Shown: positions 28,369-37,288, counted from the stretch's first letter. The stretch is DNA of 64,000 bases from Flavobacterium sp. JAD_PAG50586_2 (GCA_023213215.1 CP096136.1:1364001-1428000), one strand, 5' to 3'. Numbers and translations are program-made. Notes: generated from the sequence alone by a model not told the origin.

Positions 28369-29397
28369 TTATCGTTTAATCATTTTTTTGTTGAAAGTAA
28401 GGCCTTCGGGAGTAGTAACTTTCAGGATGTAAGTTCCGGTTGCCAATCCTTCGATGTTTACTTCATTGTTGGCTGTTGAAGTGGTCATTAGCCTTCCGTT
28501 AAGGTCAACAACAATTACGCTTTCAATGTCTTTGTTGAAACGGATTACTGAAGTTGCCGGGTTAGGGATAAAGTAATAACTATCCGCCATTGTATTAGGG
28601 TCGACGCTTAATACAGTTTCGATGATTATAACCTGCTTGTTAACTGGTCCCCAGTTACCCGTATCATCTTTAGCACGCACATTAAATACGTGTAAGCCAA
28701 CTGGGTTTACGATACCAACATCACCTTTAACAAAGTGCTCTATCGTACTGTCAAATCCTGCATCGGCAGATGGGAATGCCATTCCGCTTCCTTGTCCCGG
28801 ATCTGTGTCCCAAAAGTATTCTACTGCTGCAATTGTAGGTACTGCATTAGTTCCCAAAAGAGCATTACTTAAATCAATAACCTGGTTGTTAACTGGTCCC
28901 CATTGGTCGTTAGAATCCTTTACCCTTACGTTAAAGGTATGAAGCCCGCTAACAGTAGGAACAGTAATATTATTTTGCAATAAGCTTTCAATCGTAGCAT
29001 TAAAGTTCGCATCTTCAGCAGCAAATGCTGTTGCGTTTCCTACACCCGGATCGGTATCCCAAAAATATTCCGCCTGTGCTAATGTAGGTACAGCATTGTT
29101 CCCTAGAAGTACCGGACTCACGTCTATTACCTGTTTGTTAACCGGTCCCCAATTGTTATTAGAGTCTTTTGACCTAACGCCAAAAATGTGTAAGCCTGTA
29201 GTAGCCGGTACTGAAATATTGCTTAGCGAAAAGCCTTCAATACCACTGTTGAAACTTCCGTCGGCTGCCGTGAAAGCAATCCCATTTCCTTCGCCTGGAT
29301 CAGTATCCCAGAAATATTCTGTCTGAGATAACACCTGCCCCCATGAGTCTATTGAAAAACACATCAGGAGAAGTATTATATATTTAATTTTATTCAT
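28369..29397 (-). CDS. T9SS-secreted WDTDPG-repeat protein C
   Basis: 342 residues: signal peptide MNKIKYIILLLMCFSIDSWGQ, three ~85-residue repeats (TEYFWDTDPGEGNG, AEYFWDTDPGVGNA, VEYFWDTDPGQGSG; each ends GPVNKQVIDV or similar after a KDSNxxWGPV motif), and a type A T9SS sorting domain (YFIPNPATSVIRFN...VVDLNGRLM...GTYILKV...KKMIKR). The sorting domain is more divergent than in A and B, whereas the repeats are clearly homologous. It follows beta-helix gene C by 31 bases. The function is unknown; a structural or carbohydrate-contacting surface role is inferred. Confidence 0.85.
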   Translation of the reverse strand: MNKIKYIILLLMCFSIDSWGQVLSQTEYFWDTDPGEGNGIAFTAADGSFNSGIEGFSLSNISVPATTGLHIFGVRSKDSNNNWGPVNKQVIDVSPVLLGNNAVPTLAQAEYFWDTDPGVGNATAFAAEDANFNATIESLLQNNITVPTVSGLHTFNVRVKDSNDQWGPVNNQVIDLSNALLGTNAVPTIAAVEYFWDTDPGQGSGMAFPSADAGFDSTIEHFVKGDVGIVNPVGLHVFNVRAKDDTGNWGPVNKQVIIIETVLSVDPNTMADSYYFIPNPATSVIRFNKDIESVIVVDLNGRLMTTSTANNEVNIEGLATGTYILKVTTPEGLTFNKKMIKR

Positions 29398-29428
29398 GTC
29401 GTAAATTATAATTTAGTTATAAATAAAA

Positions 29429-30631
29429 TTATTTTGTCGTAGCACTTCCGTTTGCAGAGAAAGTAGTTGTTCCGTTGTAGATAGTTCTTGGTGTATTAAG
29501 GAAAAATACGTGTGCCCTGTTTGTGATTCCTGTCCAGTAATTGCTCCATGCATAAGATCCGCCTGTTGGCCCAACATCGTTTCTTGTTAAATCGATATCC
29601 GCATAAGTGTTGTCCGGATTACCTGCGTTAAGGATAACTCCAGTCGCAATACCTGTTGATGAATTAAAGACATAAGATCCGGCCGAATTGTTATTACTAA
29701 CGTCTAAATTATTTCCTGCAAACGAACCTGAAGAAGAATCAACTATGTTATACTGCGCTACTACGTATGGAGTAGAAGAAGCATCAACTGTGAATGCTAA
29801 TTGACCATTGTCAAAAGCGTTATTCAGGATATAAACAGTGGCAAGTGCATTACCTCCAACATAAATTCCCTGAGAGTTACTATTACTAAAATAAATAAAG
29901 TTATTTGCAATTTCATTGGTAGTCCCTACTTTCATATTACTGATAGCTATAGCATTTCCTCCTGCGTTATTAATAAAATTGTTTAAGATGTGGAATTGGT
30001 ATTTTGTTGTAGCAAAGATAATAGCAGGCGATTCTGTAACTCCGTGTGCCGGATATACAATTTTGTTTGCAATTAAATAAAGGTCGTCGTTTGATGGTGA
30101 AGCACCGTTATCATCAGTAATCGTTATTTTTTTAGTTACAGTCGAAACCACTTTACCGTGTACCATAGTAATCATATCACATTCAGATCCAATAATATTA
30201 GCAGTTAATCCTCCTGCAGTCATAAGAATGTCGTCAGAAACTATACAGTTTAGGACATTTACCGTCATTCTTCCTGTTAAAGAACTTCCACCTGCGCCTA
30301 TATCATTATTGTTTACCATTGCCGCATCCTGTATGGTTACTACCCTGTCGTTAGCAGTAGTGATGGTAATACTTCCATTGATTTCATATTTATCTCCTGC
30401 AATCTCTGTTACGAAAGTCAGCGATTTATCTACAGTAATGTTTTCCTGATAAGGAAGATTACCCACTTTTGGGCGGATGATAATCCGGTCGCCATCGTTT
30501 GCTGCAGCAACAGCCGCACTAATTGTTGGATAAGCTCCACCAGCTCCACCATCTCTTACGATTAAGTCAGCTGCAGAAGCCATTGAGGTGAATAAACCTG
30601 CAACAGCCATAAAAAGTAATTGTTTTTTCAT
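29429..30631 (-). CDS. Exported right-handed beta-helix protein C
   Basis: 400 residues. Signal peptide MKKQLLFMAVAGLFTSMASA, then VRDGGAGGAYPTISAAVAAANDGDRIIIRP and NITVDKSLTFVT. The middle shows beta-helix rungs with many Asn-rich turns (FINNAGGNAIAISNM, NEIANNFIYFSNSN). The end is DLTRNDVGPTGGSYAWSNYW...FLNTPRTIYNGTTTFSANG. It is the longest of three paralogues and heads a pair with the WDTDPG gene downstream. As in the others there is no sorting domain. The segment upstream (30632-30876) has a 7-bp inverted repeat close to the start and no gene I trust. Confidence 0.82.
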   Translation of the reverse strand: MKKQLLFMAVAGLFTSMASAADLIVRDGGAGGAYPTISAAVAAANDGDRIIIRPKVGNLPYQENITVDKSLTFVTEIAGDKYEINGSITITTANDRVVTIQDAAMVNNNDIGAGGSSLTGRMTVNVLNCIVSDDILMTAGGLTANIIGSECDMITMVHGKVVSTVTKKITITDDNGASPSNDDLYLIANKIVYPAHGVTESPAIIFATTKYQFHILNNFINNAGGNAIAISNMKVGTTNEIANNFIYFSNSNSQGIYVGGNALATVYILNNAFDNGQLAFTVDASSTPYVVAQYNIVDSSSGSFAGNNLDVSNNNSAGSYVFNSSTGIATGVILNAGNPDNTYADIDLTRNDVGPTGGSYAWSNYWTGITNRAHVFFLNTPRTIYNGTTTFSANGSATTK

Positions 30632-30650
30632 TTTGGTTTGTTTTGTTTTA

Positions 30651-30669
30651 ATCTGAATTCATTTCAGAT
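30651..30669. promoter_or_regulatory. Inverted repeat upstream of beta-helix gene C
   Basis: ATCTGAA-ttcat-TTCAGAT, 20-38 bases before the start codon. It could be an operator or a 5'-UTR hairpin. The remaining 30670-30876 shows no supportable gene. Confidence 0.35.
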
Positions 30670-30876
30670 TTAGTTAATAATTGGTATTTGCATTCCTTTC
30701 GGAAGATTTTGACATTAGTCTCAAAAAACTAGCGTGCAAACTTATACTTATTATTTTCTTTTTCAAGACCTGGGATAATATTTTTATGTTAAAAAATTGA
30801 ACAATTTCCTGTACATGAATTTTATCTGTTTTTTGATGCCATTCGTCGGTATTGTTATGATTTATTTTGAATCTTA

Positions 30877-31227
30877 TCAAGACAAACTATCCGGGAATTC
30901 CAATCGGATAAAATCGTAAACTTCTTTTTCAATTGCTTCAAACTTTGGCTTGTAGGCAAATAGATAAACCGCCATTGGAATAACGATTCCTCCAACAATC
31001 AGTATTCCAACTGCCATCATTAGACTGCTTATTGTTGGGAAAGTACCATTGATTATCAGCCGTTTTTTTGTTAATATCAATTTACACCCAATCGTCTTAT
31101 CCTTTGCGATGGTAATCTCATTCCGGTGATTGTTTGTCACGCTGTATTTGGAACCGAAATGCTGATTTATTTTTTCGGTTAGGCCGTCAATCTTAAAGGT
31201 GTCTGGTTTTATTTTTAAGGTTTTCAT
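30877..31227 (-). CDS. Small membrane-anchored protein of unknown function
   Basis: 116 residues. Residues 1-60 form a polar domain (FKIDGLTEKINQHFGSKYSV, then CKLILTKKRLIINGTFPT) that resembles a compact beta/alpha fold. Residues about 66-92 form one or two membrane helices (SLMMAVGILIVGGIVIPMAVYLFAY), and a short cytoplasmic helical tail ends PDSLS. I do not recognise the family. It starts 1 base after the stop of the 31229 gene and is clearly co-transcribed with it, downstream of the LytTR regulator 2 gene. Confidence 0.6.
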   Translation of the reverse strand: MKTLKIKPDTFKIDGLTEKINQHFGSKYSVTNNHRNEITIAKDKTIGCKLILTKKRLIINGTFPTISSLMMAVGILIVGGIVIPMAVYLFAYKPKFEAIEKEVYDFIRLEFPDSLS

Positions 31228-31228
31228 T

Positions 31229-32260
31229 CTATTTTAAAAATTTGAGGCATTCCTTATTCACTCTTTTGCCTTCGTCAAGGGTTGAGATATCTGCATTGGC
31301 ATATACGATTGCTTCTTCATATTTGGAACCGTCATATTCTTTGTGGAAAGTATACCAATCATACCAAACCTCATCTCCTTTTTTGAAAACAATAGTTGCG
31401 TTGAAGCTTTTCCTAAGGATTACACCTGTATATTCCTGCCTTACGATTTTCATGTCGTGTTGAGTTAATATCACTTTAAAGGCATTCGGAGCACCGTTCT
31501 TATAGAATTTTTTCATTGCTCTCATAGCTTCTGCTTCCAGTTTTGGATCAGAGATAGCCTTTTTCGGGAAACAGTCACTTTCATTTAGCTTGAGTTGTGC
31601 CGGAACAATAAGGTCAATCTCTCCTACTGCAATTGGCTTGAAATTGAAATCTGCTCCTAGTCCAAATGTTTTTCTTGGTACCACTTCAATTTTCAGTTTG
31701 TGTTTACCAGGTGTCAGCATGTCCTGCTTTTGGAGTAAATCTTTGTAAAGTGATTTACCAAAATAATTTTTATCCGTACTATCGTGGAAATCAGCCCTTA
31801 CACTCGGAACCGTTAAAAGTGGTTTTTGTTCGTTATCCCAGGCATAACTTGTATTTGAAATCTTAACTCCGTCAAGGTACATGAATAGCATCACCCTGCT
31901 TTGCCCATCAAAGGAATCCCTGGTCGCATTGATTTCCTTTGCTTTTACTCCGCTTTCCAAGAGTTGTTGCATCATCATATTTACAGGTGAATTAGGAAGC
32001 CAGGCACGAAGCGCTAAATTATCACCCAAGGTGTAGCTCTTTATGTATTTGGATTCGGGTAATTCGCGCTCGAAATCATCGTTGGAAAACATAAGTTGAC
32101 CCGCATATTTGGTCACTACCTCAAGGTTTATTTTTTCTTCTTCATACAGCTCCAGTTTTCCGCCTTTACCAACGCCTTTAACTTTATTGATCAACCCACC
32201 TAATTGCGCCTGGCTGCTCAGTGAACTCACTAAAAACGCTGCTAAAATAATTTTTTTCAT
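31229..32260 (-). CDS. Exported protein of unknown function
   Basis: 343 residues from the ATG at 32260, which starts the signal peptide MKKIILAAFLVSSLSSQAQ; an upstream in-frame start would add 17 residues before it and is unlikely. The mature protein begins LGGLINKVKGVGKGGKLELYEEEKINLEVV, has beta-rich central segments (GKHKLKIEVVPRKTFG, IAVGEIDLIVPAQLKLN) and ends in a segment with GVILRKSFNATIVFKKGDEVWYDWYTFHKEYDG. I know similar periplasmic or outer-membrane-associated proteins only as hypotheticals. A perfect 9-bp direct repeat at 21-bp spacing lies upstream, so it is a candidate LytTR target. Confidence 0.65.
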   Translation of the reverse strand: MKKIILAAFLVSSLSSQAQLGGLINKVKGVGKGGKLELYEEEKINLEVVTKYAGQLMFSNDDFERELPESKYIKSYTLGDNLALRAWLPNSPVNMMMQQLLESGVKAKEINATRDSFDGQSRVMLFMYLDGVKISNTSYAWDNEQKPLLTVPSVRADFHDSTDKNYFGKSLYKDLLQKQDMLTPGKHKLKIEVVPRKTFGLGADFNFKPIAVGEIDLIVPAQLKLNESDCFPKKAISDPKLEAEAMRAMKKFYKNGAPNAFKVILTQHDMKIVRQEYTGVILRKSFNATIVFKKGDEVWYDWYTFHKEYDGSKYEEAIVYANADISTLDEGKRVNKECLKFLK

Positions 32261-32344
32261 GATTGCTTTATTGTAATTATGAGCCAAACTTAAAGCAAAT
32301 GAACATGTCAATTTTGGCCAATGTACATACGTCGGCGTTTCAAC

Positions 32345-32374
32345 TAAATTCGTAGAAATTTAAGGTAAATTCGT
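32345..32374 (-). promoter_or_regulatory. Perfect 9-bp direct repeat at 21-bp spacing, candidate LytTR operator
   Basis: TAAATTCGT occurs at 32345-32353 and 32366-32374 (ACGAATTTA on the gene strand) with 12 bp between copies. This is the geometry LytTR proteins are known to recognise. It lies between LytTR regulator 2 and the 31229 gene, 85-114 bases upstream of that gene's start. The sequence differs from the site at 10097. Confidence 0.6.
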
Positions 32375-32393
32375 TTTTAGGGAAATAGGAAAA

Positions 32394-33143
32394 TTAAATA
32401 TTCTCAAGCAGGACCAGGAATTCTTCCTTTTTACGGACAGAAAGTGGAATGGTGGTTTTGTTTTTCATTACGATTGTATTCCCGCCATCCGTTTTAATGA
32501 AATGATCGAAGTAGGCCATATTGATCAAATGCGATTGGTGTGTCCTGAAGAAGTTATGCGGAGAAAGCATCGCTTCATATTCCTTGAGGTTGGTGGAAAC
32601 GATAAGTTTTGGCGCATTGATAAAATTAAAGGTCGTATAATTTTTATCCGATTCGCAATTTACTACATCCTGAATATTGACAGAATAAATCTTATCTGAA
32701 GTTTTGAGGATTAGTTTTTGAAGGTTTTTTGGTCTTTCGAGATTGGAAAAGAGATTGTTCAGCTTCATATCGAAAACCTCTTTACCCATAGAATCCTCTG
32801 CTTTCTTTACGGCTTCAACCAGATGATTGGCATCGAGTGGTTTTAATAGGTAATCAATTGCAGAAAAACGGAATGCCCTGATGGCAAAGTCTTCATATCC
32901 GGTAATAAAAATTACCTTAAACGCAAAGGGTTTTAGTTTCTGAAGCAAATCAAAACCGGTTCCATCGGGCATTTCTACATCCAGGAAAACAATATCAGGT
33001 GATAGTTGGGTAATCAGTTTTATTCCCGATTCTACCGAATCTGCCTGTCCGACTATAGAAATATTTGGGCAGCTGGCCTTAATTATTGTAAGATGCCTTT
33101 TTCTAATAGTCTCTATATCGTCAATGACAATGGCTCGTAACAT
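32394..33143 (-). CDS. LytTR-family response regulator 2
   Basis: 249 residues, the same length as regulator 1 and similar throughout. The receiver has MLRAIVIDDIETIRK, acceptor aspartate in IVFLDVEMPDGTGFDLL, IFITGYEDFAIRAF and DYLLKPLDANH. The LytTR domain has YSVNIQDVVNCESDKNYTTF and FFRTHQSHLINMAYFDHF. The near-identical DNA-contact region (NAPKLIVS.LKEYE, HxSHLINMAYFDHF) suggests overlapping targets with regulator 1. It begins 6 bases after its kinase. The repeats at 32345 lie just past its stop codon. Confidence 0.92.
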   Translation of the reverse strand: MLRAIVIDDIETIRKRHLTIIKASCPNISIVGQADSVESGIKLITQLSPDIVFLDVEMPDGTGFDLLQKLKPFAFKVIFITGYEDFAIRAFRFSAIDYLLKPLDANHLVEAVKKAEDSMGKEVFDMKLNNLFSNLERPKNLQKLILKTSDKIYSVNIQDVVNCESDKNYTTFNFINAPKLIVSTNLKEYEAMLSPHNFFRTHQSHLINMAYFDHFIKTDGGNTIVMKNKTTIPLSVRKKEEFLVLLENI

Positions 33144-33149
33144 AGGGCT

Positions 33150-35323
33150 CTAATTTTCGTAAATATAGGGAATTTCAAAAACAACTTTGGCTCCAACCAC
33201 CTTCTCATCCTTATCTTTTATGTTATCTGTCTGAACAACAAAGTCTTGGTTTTTGGTATAATTAACCAAACGCTCTTTGGTGATTACCATAGCCAGCGAT
33301 TTGTGGTTGTCTGTTCGTTTTGATGCATCAAATCCTTTTCCGTTATCCAAAACTTCAAAGAACAGTTTGCCTTCATTTAGGTAAAAGCGGATGTCAACCA
33401 TACCGTTTTCATCCTTGCTGGACAAACCATGCTTTATCGCATTCTCTATAAAAGGCTGGGTTAACATTGGTGGTAAAAATATGGTTTCGGCATCGATGGA
33501 TTCTTCAACATCGATGGTAAAGTCAAATTTGTTGCTGTACAAAAGCTGCTGAATGGCCAGGTAATTTGCAGTCATCGCTACTTCTTCCGATAAGGAAATA
33601 TAATTTTCATTGGAATTTTCGAGGATCTGCCTTGTAAGGATTGAGAATTTGTCCAGATAATTGACCGCATCCTTGTCCTTCTTATCATATATCAACTGCT
33701 GGATGTTTTCGATGGAATTAAAGATAAAGTGCGGATTCATTTGCGAAACCAACAGTTTTTGTTTAATCTGGTCCTTTTCCAAAACGGTGATAGCCTGTTT
33801 TTGCTTGTTGTTTCGATAGTAAAAATACAATCCGAGCAGGACTAACAGCAAGACTCCCGAAAGCCCTATGAGCCAGTTGTTCTTGACTGCGGTTTTCTTT
33901 TGTGCATCTAGTTTAACTTTTTCTGCATCGAGTTTGATTGCGGATACTTTCTTTTGCTGGTCTATCTTTTGATTCAGTGCCTTTTTCTCAAAGTCGTAAG
34001 CCAGTTGCTGTTGCGCGAGTTTGTTTTTCGATTCCTGTGCTGCGGTTTCCTTTTCGGCCTGAAGCTTGAGTGCCGCGACCCTTCTGGCCTGCATCAGTTT
34101 CATCCTCGACAACTCTTTTTCCTGTTCTATTTTTTGCTGCAATTCCTTTTTCTCGAAATCATATTTTAGCTGTTGTTTGAGCAGTAGGTTACGGGAATCG
34201 GTTTCCTTTATCGAATCGCGGTACGTATTATACAGTTCGAACATTTGCGCGGCCTTATCAAATTCTCTGGTTTCGGTGTAAAGTCGCGAAAGGAACCTGG
34301 TGGCCTTTACCTGCCTTTCCCAGGACTTCAACGATTTATCCTTCCGCCCCATTTTCATGGCTAACTTCAGGTATTCTTCCCCTTCCTTGTATTTTTTTCC
34401 TCGATGCAAAATTCCCCTAAGGCGATATAGATGTTCGATTTATACAAATCACTTTGTTTAAGAGCTAATGCCTGCTTCATCATATCGTAGGCCACTTCAG
34501 ATTTACCCTTGACAAAATTGATGCGGGCCAGGCTGGTAAGGTTAGCACTCATCTGCAACTGGCTCTTATTTTTTGTTGAAAGCTTTAGCGCTTCCTGATG
34601 GTATTTTTCAGAAAGGTCGAATTGTTTTTTGCCCAAATAAATATCCCCCAGCCTTGTGTTCAGTTCGGCTATGGCCATGACCTCTTGGACCGATGGGCTT
34701 TTAATTGACTCGTTATAGGCCAATGCCTTTTTATACAAGTCTATGGCTCCGTCAAGATTTTCCTGGTCTTCATAAAGGCTGGCGATAGACATCTGCGCAT
34801 AGGCAACTCCGGCTTTATCGTTGGCCTGATCCATTAACTTTATCCCTTTGTATAAGCTTTCTATGGCTTCCTGAGGCCTTTTCAACCTTTTTAGCGCCAA
34901 GCCCCGGCTTACCAATGCGTTGGCTACCTGAAGATTATCCTTAACTTCCGTAAAGAGTTCAATTCCCTTATCCATGTTTTCCAGCACGTCATCCATCTGG
35001 TTGCCTTCGAAGCCCTTTTGGGCTTTAGTCATATAATATTGGGCAGCATAGGCTTTCCAGAAATTCACTTCTTTAGCGGAAGCTTCTTTCTTTTTCAGGT
35101 TTTTATCGACTAAGATTTTTAATTGTTCAAGGTATTCGGTGTATTCCTTATTCTGTGAAGGCAGGTTCGCAATAAGGTACACAACAGCTCTTGCACGATT
35201 GGAATCAAACTGCTTGGGGTTGTTGAAAATAGCCTTAAGGGAATCAATATTATTTTGGGAATAAGAGACAGCGGAGATGAATAGTAATAAAACTATGGCC
35301 GTCAATCGGGTAATCTTAAACAT
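33150..35323 (-). CDS. TPR sensor histidine kinase 2, LytS/YehU type (one frameshift)
   Basis: About 724 residues. Signal peptide MFKITRLTAIVLLLFISAVSYSQ, TPR repeats (about 25-330, for example GVAYAQMSIASLYEDQENLDGAIDLYKKAL), a long charged coiled coil with repeated QQQLxYDFEKK segments, membrane helix NNWLIGLSGVLLLVLLGLYF, His_kinase with MNPHFIFNSIENI (near residue 530), and HATPase (FIENAIKHGLSS, DNGKGFDA). The break is a seven-T run at 34392-34398; one more base gives FCIEEKKYKEGEEYLKLAMKMG and removes an artificial overlap. The signal presumably reaches the periplasmic TPR domain. It is paralogous to the kinase at 10918. Confidence 0.86.
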
Positions 35324-35464
35324 AATTAATTGGGGTTGGATTATAACTTATTGCCCAAATGTAAACAAATAAATAAGAATATTTTGGAGGTAATAAAATT
35401 GCAAACAACATTTAACACTTCCCTTTTTAACTTTCCTTTACCAGTAAGCCACATATATATGGCC

Positions 35465-35472
35465 TATTTTTG
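35465..35472 (+). promoter_or_regulatory. Candidate -7 box (TATTTTTG)
   Basis: It fits TAnnTTTG and lies just upstream of the small exported-protein gene, which argues for the ATG at 35486 rather than an earlier start. Confidence 0.35.
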
Positions 35473-35485
35473 CAACATGCCTGCA

Positions 35486-35836
35486 ATGAGATTCATATCG
35501 TTTGGAAAGTTATTGGCCCTGTTGCTGTTGATCAGTTATTCGGTTGCTGCTAAGGTTTCTATCGCTACTAATGAATTTCAGGATACCCGAAAAGCAATTG
35601 TAGATAAGGCGGAAAACTTTTTTCATAAAAACATGCTGCAACCCCAAGTAGTACATGTTGGCATGACGCCTGAGCATTCGGTTAAGACAGTACATTCGGG
35701 TTATTTTGGCTTACTTTTTAGTGACGGCAGTCCTTTAGTGCTAAAGCCTTTTGGACAAACCCAAACCATCCTACAGGATATGGATCGCTGCGAAAGCGTT
35801 TCACGCCTGTTGTTTCCGTTCCATTATTTTTGGTAA
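35486..35836 (+). CDS. Small exported protein of unknown function
   Basis: About 116 residues from the ATG at 35486 (an ATG three codons upstream is also possible). The signal peptide is MRFISFGKLLALLLLISYSVAA. The mature part contains FQDTRKAIVDKAENFFHKN and ends with VSRLLFPFHYFW. It looks like a small helical periplasmic protein; I recognise no family. It is divergent from the sensor kinase 2 gene, so the intervening region holds two promoters. An open frame extends upstream to about 35330, but that part is neither signal-like nor conserved-looking. Confidence 0.5.
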   Translation: MRFISFGKLLALLLLISYSVAAKVSIATNEFQDTRKAIVDKAENFFHKNMLQPQVVHVGMTPEHSVKTVHSGYFGLLFSDGSPLVLKPFGQTQTILQDMDRCESVSRLLFPFHYFW

Positions 35837-35920
35837 AGCTTTTTCCTTTTTAGATTCTAAAATTGATTTCGTCGCCTCCTTTTCTGGAAAGCGATACTAA
35901 CTTTATTAAATTATAATATT

Positions 35921-36396
35921 ATGGATACTCCAATCATGATTATTGGCCTTTTATTGATCGTAATAGTGGCCCTTCCTCTTTACTATGTAATAAGAGCAAA
36001 CAAATTAGACAATTCCCAAATTAAGTCCCTGTTTTCACAATACAGCCAGGGCAACAAATACCAGTTCCAACTGATAACAAACCACGGCCGAAAGGTTTTA
36101 GGCATGGATCCGCAACAGAAAGGACTGCTTTTTATTGATTTCAATCTAAAAGAACCTTATGTAAGTTTCCAGGATCTGAAAGGAAGCAAAAAATGCGAGG
36201 TCGCAACTTCAGACCCGCAGGGAAAAACGAATGCCCTGAAGAAGATTGAAATGATTTTTACCTCGAAAAGCGGTAGCTATAAAGAGGATGCCGTACTTTT
36301 TATGATGCCAACCGAAACTACATCGTTCCGGTATATGCGCACGAAGAGTTGAAGCTGGCGCAGCAGTGGCAGGAGACGATTCAGAAACATCTTTAA
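35921..36396 (+). CDS. Membrane-anchored protein of unknown function (one frameshift)
   Basis: About 158 residues after correction. One N-terminal helix (PIMIIGLLLIVIVALPLYYVI) is followed by a cytoplasmic domain with FQLITNHGRKVLGMDPQQKGLLFIDF and a KxxxxKIEMIF strand. The frame breaks at a five-T run (36297-36301). A sixth T gives VLFYDANRNYIVPVYAHEELKLAQQWQETIQKHL, a sensible amphipathic end and a stop at 36394-36396 just before a terminator; the uncorrected frame ends in MMPTETTSFRYMRTKS. I cannot name the family. The domain resembles a small PH-like or YcxB-like beta fold, which is weak inference. Confidence 0.6.
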
Positions 36397-36401
36397 AATG
36401 G

Positions 36402-36428
36402 AAGCGGGCTTAACAGTCCGCTTTTTTT
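36402..36428 (+). terminator. Terminator after the 35921 gene
   Basis: Stem AAGCGG / CCGCTT with a 10-base loop and seven T, 5 bases after the corrected stop codon. Its position supports the frameshift correction. Confidence 0.75.
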
Positions 36429-36438
36429 AGGATGAAAT

Positions 36439-36538
36439 TTTAACATTTCTGTGGCAAATTTGTCATTTTTTACAAATTTGCCACACTTTTTGTGGCAAAT
36501 TTCAAAATTTAAAGTGGTTTGCACACAGAAATGTTAAA
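36439..36538. repeat. Nested inverted-repeat element
   Basis: The outer arms are perfect over 15 bp: TTTAACATTTCTGTG (36439-36453) and CACAGAAATGTTAAA (36524-36538). Inside, GTGGCAAATTTGT (36451-36463) and ACAAATTTGCCAC (36472-36484) form a perfect 13-bp stem with an 8-base loop, and a third TGTGGCAAATTT lies at 36491. The inner and outer stems share bases and are mutually exclusive at GTG. It could be a small MITE relic or a structured RNA. No gene lies inside; 36540-36757 holds only a doubtful 35-codon frame. Confidence 0.75.
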
Positions 36539-36757
36539 TTTTTGGGAAGGAGAGAGTATTAGGTAAAAAATCACGCGTCACAAATTCGGTTTTTGGAATA
36601 TTTTTCGAGGAAAACACAAAAGGAATGGATTGCTTCCTTCGTGTAAAAAGAATAGGATCAATTTCAAATTTTATAACGGCTGGCGAAAATCATATAACAG
36701 CTTCTACAGTAATCGAAGTAGTTTTGGCATAAGGAAATTAATAACAAACAAAACACT

Positions 36758-36889
36758 ATGAGCACAACAGAAACTAACATCGACCCGTCTTTATGTGCGG
36801 CCACTAGCCAGGAACTTACCGACAACTATATCGAAGACCTTTTTGATGATGAAGGTGCCTTTGGTGAAGCGGATTGCGCAGGGCTATAG
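36758..36889 (+). CDS. Candidate 43-residue acidic peptide
   Basis: ATG at 36758 opens MSTTETNIDPSLC, continues with ATSQELTDNYIEDLFDDEG and ends EADCAGL before TAG. It is strongly acidic with two cysteines and no signal peptide. Composition and the clean ATG after an A-rich leader suggest translation. It lies 25 bases upstream of the SemiSWEET gene on the same strand. It could be a leader peptide, a peptide precursor, or chance. I recognise no family. Confidence 0.35.
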   Translation: MSTTETNIDPSLCAATSQELTDNYIEDLFDDEGAFGEADCAGL

Positions 36890-36914
36890 GGCACATATAA
36901 AACACCATCAAATT

Positions 36915-37235
36915 ATGGATACGACACAACTCTTAGGACTTTTAGCCGCGGGATTTACCACTGCCGCCAATATTCCGCAGACGTATGTCATTATCCGTGA
37001 GAAATCGGCACGGAATATTTCGGCCGTAACTTACAGCCTGCTTTTGCTGGGCGTATTGCTTTGGGTTGTGTATGGCATCCTTAAATCAGATTGGCCTATA
37101 ATTATTGCTAATGGGATTTCGTCGCTTACAAGCATAATGATCCTGATCCTAAATTTCTCTACACAAAAAACAATCAATAAAATACACGACAAGGTCATCC
37201 CCGAGACTGTTAAAAAAGAAATGAAAAAGAAATGA
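36915..37235 (+). CDS. SemiSWEET (PQ-loop) sugar transporter
   Basis: 106 residues with three membrane helices, the SemiSWEET half-transporter layout. It begins MDTTQLLGLLAAGFTTAANIPQTYVI; the PQ motif lies in helix 1. It continues ISAVTYSLLLLGVLLWVVYGI (helix 2) and PIIIANGISSLTSIMILILNF (helix 3), then a basic tail ending MKKK. SemiSWEETs dimerise and allow facilitated passage of mono- or disaccharides. I take the ATG at 36915, since upstream extension runs into the peptide gene in another frame and lacks any family similarity. A bidirectional terminator follows. Confidence 0.88.
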   Translation: MDTTQLLGLLAAGFTTAANIPQTYVIIREKSARNISAVTYSLLLLGVLLWVVYGILKSDWPIIIANGISSLTSIMILILNFSTQKTINKIHDKVIPETVKKEMKKK

Positions 37236-37237
37236 AA

Positions 37238-37264
37238 AACCCGTCAGAGTAATTCTGGCGGGTT
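37238..37264. terminator. Bidirectional terminator
   Basis: Stem AACCCGTCAG / CTGGCGGGTT with A before and T after, between the SemiSWEET gene and the convergent secreted nuclease gene. Confidence 0.85.
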
Positions 37265-37288
37265 TGTATTTTATTGTTGCCTGATTAT

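Noticed and set aside
30674..30880. 68-codon minus-strand frame
   Set aside because: Low-complexity AT-rich stretch with no recognisable domain or coding-like composition; it covers the promoter region of beta-helix gene C.
36795..36914. N-terminal extension of the SemiSWEET protein
   Set aside because: The extra 40 residues are basic, precede the first helix and are unlike the family; the ATG at 36915 gives the normal length.
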